Source: Tenebrio molitor (taxonomy: Eukaryota; Arthropoda; Insecta; Coleoptera; Tenebrionidae). Taken from it: a DNA stretch of 64,000 bases. The position numbers and the translations under genes are program-made. Each line of letters begins with the position of its first letter. Position 1 is the first letter of the stretch. Below, in pieces: positions 56,938 to 64,000 of this stretch. The DNA is taken from contig NC_091053.1 in assembly GCF_963966145.1 (NCBI RefSeq), forward strand, positions 13,144,001 to 13,208,000. Direction: 5' to 3'. The notes below the pieces were generated by a model. The model was given only the letters and a program-made list of their open reading frames with translations. It had not been told where the DNA came from and ran no database searches.

Positions 56938-57740
56938 TACAGGGTGTCCCAGAACTCGCGGATCAAACTTACAGTGCGTTTTCCTTGGTGATAACTGAAA
57001 GCAATGGCGTTTAAAAAAAAGGACAGGGTATAATGGATTTTTTGTAATGAATAATTAAAGTTGACCAATCAGAAGGACGCTGTTAATTTGAATTTCACGT
57101 AAATTTAACCAAAGGTTTGAATTGCCTAGCAACATAATTCTAGTAAGAATGGTATGGAATTTCAAGTAAATGTTTGGGCAACTGTGAAGATTTTGACAAC
57201 GTCAAGTTATAATTTGATTCGAAATTGTCAAACTTCGTATTGAAATCATGTATACAGCTGCAGAGTATGCCGAAATGCTCATAATTTATGGAGAGTGCCG
57301 GCGCAATGCACATGAGGATGCAAGGGAATATGCAATACGTTTTTCACGACGTTTGCCACATCCAAATTATAACGTATTTCTACGGTTGGGGTACCGTGCT
57401 CGAGACACTGACAAGAAATTGGTGGTCCCCTGCGAGAAGTTAGAACGCCAGAGACTGAAGATGCTGTTCTTCAGTCCTTTGATGACGACGGTAGAAGAAG
57501 TATATTTGAAGAACTATATTTACCGCGAACCTATCAATATTTTAGAACTAAATGACCAAATTCACGAAACACTGGCTAGTGTTATTCCTAATATGCTTAG
57601 ACTGGCAAGGGAAAATTTAATAAAACGAGCTCGCCTATTCCTTCAGATGAAAGGTGGTCATTTTGAACACTTGAACAATAAATTATACTTTTTATTTTGC
57701 ATGTTTCTTATTTTATTTGTTGCATTCTACATCGTTTAGT
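56938..57740 (+). mobile_element. Mariner deletion derivative with DUF4817-like N-terminus, copy 2
   Basis: 5' terminus tacagggtgtcccagaactc at 56938 after an (AT)n run. Leader matches copy 1 (gttttccttggtgataactg). The 3' terminus is not found; sequence after 57740 is unrelated. Confidence 0.7.
57248..57739 (+). CDS. 163-residue fused N/C-terminal mariner protein
   Basis: Open from the ATG: DUF4817-like HTH (AAEYAEMLIIYGECRRNAHEDAR is the start of it, through RFSRRLPHPNYNVFLRL), then LVVPCEKLERQRLKMLFFSP, then the C-terminal tail LKNYIYREPIN and ARLFLQMKGGHFEHLN, and a hydrophobic end LYFLFCMFLILFVAFYIV. The catalytic domain is absent through the same internal deletion as copy 1. It keeps a DNA-binding part but cannot catalyse transposition; a repressor role is conceivable but unproven. 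Confidence 0.55.
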   Translation: MYTAAEYAEMLIIYGECRRNAHEDAREYAIRFSRRLPHPNYNVFLRLGYRARDTDKKLVVPCEKLERQRLKMLFFSPLMTTVEEVYLKNYIYREPINILELNDQIHETLASVIPNMLRLARENLIKRARLFLQMKGGHFEHLNNKLYFLFCMFLILFVAFYIV

Positions 57741-59174
57741 TATAAAATTTGATCTTAAATTTTTACTAATCATGATGCTAAAATAAATAGGTTAGTTCAA
57801 TCCAGTTTTGTCTTCTTTCTTTCAGAACTGCCACTATGCTTGATCTGTTGTTCAAAACCTACGTGTAACTCCAGCTTTTTTTGCAATGTCAAGAATGTTC
57901 CTAAAAGTATTTTCTTTCATATCGACGATGACTCGCTCCGCTCGTGTAGCTGCGCTAATACGTTGCAGATGCAGAGTGTATGCACAGGAGTCGGGATAAA
58001 TTTCTTGTGATTCTGATTCGCTTCACAGGCCCTGCATATTTCACTTTTTACTAAGATTTTTATGGTAGTAATATTACTCACTTGACGCTACGTCGCCATT
58101 TTACCTTCCATCAACAAAGGTTCAATTCATCATATCCCTCCCGTCAATTTCCCATACCCCTCAAGGCTACAATTGCTCTGGAAATTTTCACTCATAACAA
58201 ACCATATTTCATTCATTGCCGGAAGAAGAAACTTCTTGCGTTCCCTGATTTAGATTCTGTGACCAAAAGTTGGCCAGTGACAGCTCCGGGCTCCCAGGGG
58301 GTTTTTCGGGGCAGAGGGCGTGGGTTCGGATTTTAAAAAAATGGGCGCCAGGCAGCTATTGTCTTGAGCTGGTTGTTGCTTGTCCAGCTGCCGGGACAAG
58401 TGCTCAGATCTTACTCGTCGAAGGTGAGTAAAAGCAAACGCTTTCTGATCGTTAAACAAATTTTGGTTTATTCGGTTACTGCAAAATTATCCACAGAACA
58501 GTATTTGGTGGTTCGGTACTGGTTCACACGAATGCGATAATGGTTCGCTTGTAACTACTAGATGAAAATTGAAAGATGCGGAACCAGTACTTTTTGGTGG
58601 CCTTAATATCTACTTTGGTCGTAACCAGAAAAGCTTTTCTTTCACATGTGACCGAATCTTAAACTAAACATGATATTCTTCGACGAAATAAAAGATGTTT
58701 TGATTCCTGATGAGGAACCTCCCGAACTTAGACTTCCTTCTGATCGAGCTAATTATTAAATGTAAACTTAATGAAACCCAAGGTCAAGATTGGGGTGTCA
58801 CCTTGACAAAAAATTAAAATTGATCCTGATAGGAAAGTTTAAATCGGTGGAGTTCCGAAACGTTAAATTTGACTGAAATTTCTTTAAGTTGACACTGGAG
58901 ATTGAATGAAAAGGTTCTTACAAAAAAATTCTAAACATTTGCAAAGTTTCAAAAAAATTTAGTGAACATACAAAAATTATGAAAGCGAGAAGCGAGAAAT
59001 TCGAGGCGTTCCTAAATTTTGCAATGCCGCGGTAAAAAAATATGGCGACTTAGCTTTATGACGGGTCTGTTGCCTCCTCGAATAGCGTCCTTTTGACTTG
59101 CGGTGTGACCTTGGCGATACGGTGCTCAAAATAAACGATCGCCTCTGCGAACGATGTTCTCCAAAATGGTCGCC
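57741..59174. other. No gene recognised
   Basis: Base composition rises around 58240-58420 and again from 58980. No frame has a recognisable motif. May include flanking parts of the gypsy element that starts beyond 64000. Confidence 0.3.
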
Positions 59175-59375
59175 TCTGCGAACGATCTGGCTACGAATCG
59201 CCCTGCGAACGATCTGGCTACGAATCGCCCTGCGAACGATCTGGCTACGAATCGCCCTGCGAACGATCTGGCTACGAATCGCCCTGCGAACGATCTGGCT
59301 ACGAATCGCCCTGCGAACGATCTGGCTACGAATCGCCCTGCGAACGATCTGGCTACGAATCGCCCTGCGAACGAC
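59175..59375. repeat. 27-bp minisatellite, seven units plus a partial
   Basis: Unit ctgcgaacgatctggctacg plus aatcgcc, with no variation seen. Because 27 is divisible by three, both plus-strand open frames repeat nine residues (RTIWLRIAL or ANDLATNRP). Confidence 0.95.
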
Positions 59376-60428
59376 CCCTTTCAGCGAAAAAGGGGGTTCT
59401 TGGCGCTAAATCGAAGTCCTTCCGGCACTCCTTTACTCAAAAATTTTCGGTACTCTAAAGTTGCGATACGGTACTGGATCAATTCATCCAAACGGGATTG
59501 ACTCTAAACTGGATCGAACCACCCCTAATACATGGTCTTAGTGAAATGAATTCAAAATTGAACGATAATTACCTCTATAGTGCGAGGGGTCACTCGACCA
59601 CGAACTCTAAAAGGCGCTTCGCTGGCGTCGCTTCGACGGCTCTCGACGAAGTGTCCGACTTCCGCATTTTTAATCTCGGTACCGCAGTCCCATAAATCGC
59701 GAAAATCGTCACGCGCGCGATTCTCGACCTTATTCAGTTGTGCTATAAGGCGGGCTGCGCTTGCGTGGTACTGCGCAATCAAAAATGTGCATTTCCGGTG
59801 GTACTACACGTGCGCGTGTCATGACAGGTGGACCGTCATGGCGTCGGTTTGTTTACCTCGAAATTATACCGAGCGGGAGAATTCAGATTTTGGACGGTAT
59901 TGTGTCGGTAAGTCGTGCACGTCTATCCTGATGTTAATTGCCGTAACTCGCAGGTCAAAAAAAGGACAGGAAGAAAGATGGGGTTGAAAAGAAGGAGATG
60001 ACTTTCCGGCAAGTTACTAAAGAGGAAAAGGGACCCAACATTGCCGTACGGTCACCTATCGCTGAGAAGAGAAGAAGAGAAAGTGAAGAGAAAGAGAAAG
60101 TGAAAGTGGGGTTCTGAAAGATAGGTTGCAGCTCGCCAACCTAGAGGCGTGAGGCCACCTCAGCCTGACATTTGCGGGGGTAACATGTGTTCTTCCAGCC
60201 CCCCCGTGGTGGCTGGCACAAATGACTCTAAATTGAAACTTTCCGCTTCCGGAATGAGCGACGTAAAAAAACTTGAAGGCAGGGTGGGCGCGTCGCGTTG
60301 CCAAATGCCGTGCGTTAACTGCTAGTTCCGGGTCTTCGAACTGCGATCTATTAGCCCCGCGAGCATAAGTAGGACCTCGTGGCCTCCTACTCCGGCCAAT
60401 CGCCATTGTGGCGTTTCGTAACGCTACA
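59376..60428 (-). repeat. Presumed 3' LTR region of the gypsy element
   Basis: On the minus strand a polypurine tract GAGGAGGGGGGTAG (60442-60429) is followed by TGTAGCGTTACGAAACG, a typical LTR start. The LTR runs to lower coordinates, but its far end cannot be set because the 5' LTR lies outside the window. GC-rich, with no gene of its own. Confidence 0.45.
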
Positions 60429-60807
60429 CTACCCCCCTCCTCAAAAAGAAAAAGGAAAAGGTAACTCAGTTGCCTTTTACTTTTTACAAAAAAAACGAAG
60501 ATGAAGTCTTCACAAAAAAAAACGTCAAAATTTGATCACTGGAAAAGTTTTGGTTTCGCCACGAAAATGGCTTGTCGATATCTGCGCGTATCAAACGATT
60601 GAAAACTGAATCTCAATGTCAATTAGTACTTGAGTACTGCGGTATGATGTAAGTCAAGTCCGGTTAAATGTCATAATTTGGGGTTCTTAAATAAACTTTT
60701 CCTGAACAAACTCCACGGTAAAATTTTACTGTCGTCAACATTCCGAAGGAGGACAAAAGAATTAATCGAAAAATTGAACGGTACGAAAAAGTGAAATGCA
60801 AAGCTCG

Positions 60808-63800
60808 CTACGGTTCTTCGGCTTCTGCCAGAGATCCTCTGAATTCTTTCAAATCTTTCATGTGCCAAACACCTAGATCTGCGCGGTTCTCATCTTCGAG
60901 AGCGTACGCGAGTTTCGATAGTTTTCTCGTTATCGTGCACAGCACGTAGCGTGGCGCTAATTTTTGCGCAAAGTCTTTCGCAGCGCTGGAAAGTACTTTG
61001 TTGCGTTTCCAAACTTTGTCGCCTACAAAAAATTCAGCGTCGCGCTTCCGAAGATTGTACGAGCGTTCGTTGCGTTCGTGCGCTTTGTGAAGGTGCTGGG
61101 TTACATCCTGCAAGATGGTCTTGAGGTGTTCTAAATTTTTCGCGTGATCTTCGCGATCAGCTGTCGTCAAGGTTTCCGGATTTTCCGCTACTTTGCCGTA
61201 AAATTCACCGGTACAGGGTACTACCCTACCAAAATTGAGAAATGCTGGACTGAATCCGGTTACTTCGTTGACCGCTGTGCGAATCGCGTACCCGATCTTT
61301 GCCACCTCGGCATCCCACTTTTTGTGAGCGCCTTTGACGTAACTTCGTATGGCAGTGCCAACTGTGCGGTTGTATCGCTCCACAGGGTTGCTCTGAGGGT
61401 GATACTTGGCTGTGAACCAGATCTTTTGAACTTTGTAGTTCTCGCAAGTCTTTACAAATTCGTTTCCGACAAACTGCTTGCCGTTGTCGACCAAAATGAA
61501 TTGCGGTACACCATACACAAGAAAAATTCCGTTCTCGATACATTCTGTAACTTTTGAGCTCGTAGCTTTTCGTAACGGAAATAGTACAACGTACTTCGTG
61601 AACCAATCTACGATCACTAAGAGATACGAATATCCTTTCGTGGACGTCGGTAATGGACCAATCAAATCAACGGAAATCATTTGCCACGGAAACTGAACCT
61701 TTTTTTCTTTTCCCATAAGCCCTGCGCGAGCGGTGTTCGGTGCTTTTTGCTCATTGCAAACCTTGCAGTTTCGAACGTAACGAATGACGGAACGACGCAT
61801 TTTCGGCCAAAAGTGATTGATGGATAACCTTGAAAGTGTCTTGTAGTACCCGAAATGAGCTGATGTCGGTGCATCATGACATGATTCTAAAATTTTTGTT
61901 CTTTGATTTCGCGGTACTAAAAGCTTCCACTCCGGGACGTTGCCGGGTAGTACAATTTTGTTCGGTACGAATCGATACACGAAACCGTTCTCGACTTTCC
62001 ATGATGGATTTCTTTGAGGATTGGCGATTATGTTGTCGCGAAGTCGCGTGTACGACTCGTCCAAATCATTCAAGTTCACGCCGAGAAAGCTGTCAATGTC
62101 TACCGCAGCAATTTCTGCAGGTAGTCTCGATAGTGCGTCCGGTACTACATTGAGCTTGCCCTTACGATGGACCAAATCGAATGAAAATTGATTGAGCTTG
62201 ACACTCCATCGCGCTAACTTGCCTGCTGGGTCCTTCATTCGGTTTAACCAGAGCAATGAATAATGGTCCGTCACGATCGTGAAATGGGTGCCCTCAACGT
62301 AAGGTCTGAACTTTTCCAACGCGAACAAAACGGCTAAACATTCTCGTTCCGTAACGCTATAATTTCGCTCGGCTTTTGTTAGCGAACGGCTGGCGTACGC
62401 GATCACTCTCTCATCTCCGTCTAAATCTTGCGTTAAAACTGCTCCTAGACCGGTGTTTGAAGCGTCAGTTTGGATCACGAAAGGTTTCGAGAAATCAGGA
62501 CTTGACAATACGGGTGCTGAAACAAGTGCATCCTTGATTTTCTGAAAAGCTTCCTGAGCTTCAGGAGTCCACTCCGTTTTCTGTCGCTTTCGCTTTCCGG
62601 TAAGTAGCGCGTTTATCGGGGACATGAGGGTCGAAAAATGAGGGATGAAACGCCTATACCAAGAACACATGCCTACGAAACGTTTGATTTCGGTACTAGT
62701 CTTCGGGACTGGATAGCTCACCATGGCCGCTACTTTGTCTGGATCGGTACCTAGACCATGTTCATCGACAGTGAAACCCAAATATTTCAAACTTGAGCGG
62801 AAAAGTTGACACTTTTTCGCATTCACGGTGAGTTTCGCGTCTCGAAGACGTCGTATCACCTCCCTCAAAACTTGTACGTGTTTCTCGAATGTCGGGGCGA
62901 TAATGATTAGATCGTCCAGGTAAACAAAGACGTGAGGTTCTAGTTCAGGTCCGAAAATTCTGTCCATGAGACACTGCTGCCTCTGGGCTGCGTTTGTCAG
63001 TCCGAACGGTAATACGTTAAAATGAAAGAGACCTCTGCCGGGAATCGCAAAAGCTGTCTTCGGCCTAGACTCTGAATCTAACGGGATTTGCCAAAAAGCG
63101 TTCTTGAGATCGATCGAACTGATGTACTTTGCTCCTCGCAACATACTGAGAATCCTGTCGACACGCGGTAATGGGTAACTGTCACGTTTTGTCACGGCAT
63201 TGAGCCTGCGACCGTCAAAGCAAAGTCGGTATTCACCGGAAGATTTCTTTACTAACAAAATTGGAGAAGACCACGGACTGTCAGAAGGCGATATGACATT
63301 GTTCTCGAGCATGCGGTCAATTTCTTTGTTGACTTCCGCAAGCATGTACGGAGACCACCAATACGGACGTTGTTTGATCGGCAATGCTTCTCCCGTGTCG
63401 ATTGTGACTGTCATTTTGTGTGTCCTCCCTAACTTTCCGTCGTTGCTCAACAAATCTAAATTTTTCCGGATGATCTCGGTGATCTCATGCCGATCCGCGC
63501 CACACTCCGTCACCGCGTCACATTCTGGTACTCTTACGATATCCGACGCTACTTCAATTTTGTGACCCGCGAAATCTATCTTGAGTCCGAATAATCTACA
63601 AAAGTCGCACCCTAATATGACGCTATGCTGAAGATCTGGCACGTAGTAGACACGAATTCGCCGTCTCGACGAGTCTAACACTGCTTCTAGTTCGATAGCT
63701 TTGGTTACCGGATGTTGTTTTCCGTCGGCAGTTCTGATGGTTTTTAGCCGAGATGGGAAAGTTTTTCCACCTGCGCGAAAATGAATTAAATCGGCTCCTT

Positions 63801-63999
63801 TTCCACCAACTATAGTGCAATTCGAACCGGAATCCACGAGTCCTTCAGTTTCCTTATTGTTTAGACGCAGTCTGATAAATGGCCTATTGTCATTGGTTTT
63901 GCTGACGAAAATGGAAGCGGAATTTGCCCGAGAAGGCTTGCAAAACTCTTTGACTTCGTCTAACCAAGCGTTCCACTGGGTGTCCGTACGTTTCGCGAT
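60808..63999 (-). CDS. Ty3/gypsy pol polyprotein, open, runs off the window
   Basis: Open for 1063 codons from the edge. Order: protease (LVDSGSNCTIVGG, later VILGCDF), reverse transcriptase with DSPWSSPILLVKK, SSIDLKNAFWQ and VYLDDLIII, RNase H (FVIQTDASNTGLG, TDHYSLLWL), integrase zinc motif (SAHFGYYKT ... CKVCNEQK), integrase core (SVDLIGPLP, LVDNGKQF, HPQSNPVERYN) and a C-terminal part ending KDLKEFRGSLAEAEEP. All catalytic residues seen are intact. There is no envelope frame after it; the LTR follows after about 380 bp. The start and gag lie beyond 64000. Possibly an active or very recent copy. Confidence 0.93.
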   Translation of the reverse strand: MAKRTDTQWNAWLDEVKEFCKPSRANSASIFVSKTNDNRPFIRLRLNNKETEGLVDSGSNCTIVGGKGADLIHFRAGGKTFPSRLKTIRTADGKQHPVTKAIELEAVLDSSRRRIRVYYVPDLQHSVILGCDFCRLFGLKIDFAGHKIEVASDIVRVPECDAVTECGADRHEITEIIRKNLDLLSNDGKLGRTHKMTVTIDTGEALPIKQRPYWWSPYMLAEVNKEIDRMLENNVISPSDSPWSSPILLVKKSSGEYRLCFDGRRLNAVTKRDSYPLPRVDRILSMLRGAKYISSIDLKNAFWQIPLDSESRPKTAFAIPGRGLFHFNVLPFGLTNAAQRQQCLMDRIFGPELEPHVFVYLDDLIIIAPTFEKHVQVLREVIRRLRDAKLTVNAKKCQLFRSSLKYLGFTVDEHGLGTDPDKVAAMVSYPVPKTSTEIKRFVGMCSWYRRFIPHFSTLMSPINALLTGKRKRQKTEWTPEAQEAFQKIKDALVSAPVLSSPDFSKPFVIQTDASNTGLGAVLTQDLDGDERVIAYASRSLTKAERNYSVTERECLAVLFALEKFRPYVEGTHFTIVTDHYSLLWLNRMKDPAGKLARWSVKLNQFSFDLVHRKGKLNVVPDALSRLPAEIAAVDIDSFLGVNLNDLDESYTRLRDNIIANPQRNPSWKVENGFVYRFVPNKIVLPGNVPEWKLLVPRNQRTKILESCHDAPTSAHFGYYKTLSRLSINHFWPKMRRSVIRYVRNCKVCNEQKAPNTARAGLMGKEKKVQFPWQMISVDLIGPLPTSTKGYSYLLVIVDWFTKYVVLFPLRKATSSKVTECIENGIFLVYGVPQFILVDNGKQFVGNEFVKTCENYKVQKIWFTAKYHPQSNPVERYNRTVGTAIRSYVKGAHKKWDAEVAKIGYAIRTAVNEVTGFSPAFLNFGRVVPCTGEFYGKVAENPETLTTADREDHAKNLEHLKTILQDVTQHLHKAHERNERSYNLRKRDAEFFVGDKVWKRNKVLSSAAKDFAQKLAPRYVLCTITRKLSKLAYALEDENRADLGVWHMKDLKEFRGSLAEAEEP

Positions 64000-64000
64000 G

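Noticed and set aside
59098..59501. Two plus-strand frames of 103 and 115 residues with nine-residue repeats
   Set aside because: Produced by a 27-bp minisatellite that stays open in frame; no start context or homolog.

Overview
The window is animal nuclear DNA and almost certainly from an insect. It is AT-rich, carries short GT-AG introns of about 50-55 nt, and is packed with arthropod-type transposable elements: DD34D mariners with and without a DUF4817-like N-terminus, a Sailor-like IS630/Tc1/mariner group, hAT, Crypton, P/THAP-like, jockey-like LINEs, copia and Ty3/gypsy. The order of insect cannot be fixed from this sequence; a beetle is a guess. There are no bacterial features: no operons, no ribosome binding sites, no CRISPR array.

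Only two loci look like host genes. One, at 4646-6123 (minus), is a five-exon Mab-21/cGAS-like nucleotidyltransferase (cGLR), an innate immune nucleic-acid sensor, with the GS motif and all three catalytic acids. The other, at 38381-39761 (minus), is an ankyrin-repeat protein, perhaps the N-terminal half of a painless/TRPA-like channel, whose frame ends where a LINE begins.

Layout. 1-2470: decayed mariner with a 5'-truncated LINE nested in it. 3115-4313: mariner deletion derivative interrupted by a hAT MITE. 4646-6123: cGLR. 6570-8935: repeats and a near-intact mariner transposase. 9836-13227: inverted-repeat elements, a P/THAP-like fragment, a near-perfect 121-bp-arm hairpin and a 1.3-kb hAT derivative. 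13480-14380: satellite-like array. 15379-17902: Sailor-like transposon with TIRs and TA duplication. 20.6-24.4 kb: mostly anonymous, one MITE. 24.4-31.6 kb: a second Sailor-like copy probably split by a nested complex that includes hAT ends 3.4 kb apart. 32.0-33.1 kb: gag-protease fragment. 34.2-41.9 kb: inverted-repeat element, DUF4817-like mariner, LINE remnants, the ankyrin gene and a 177-bp MITE. 42.3-44.9 kb: coiled-coil ORF, Crypton recombinase and a large inverted pair of an unclassified repeat. 45462-47516: mariner with TIRs, followed directly by a MITE. 48.7-49.5 kb: retrotransposon C-terminal domain and another MITE. 49514-54046: complete copia element with identical LTRs. 54.9-57.7 kb: two more mariners. 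59175-59375: 27-bp minisatellite. 60808-64000: open Ty3/gypsy pol running off the window.

The elements do not act as a pathway. The layered insertions do give a relative chronology: mariners, LINEs and Sailor copies are old and broken, several hAT and TA-type MITEs landed inside them, and the copia copy, with identical LTRs and an open frame, is the most recent arrival. All coordinates and splice models come from reading the sequence; no database search was possible.
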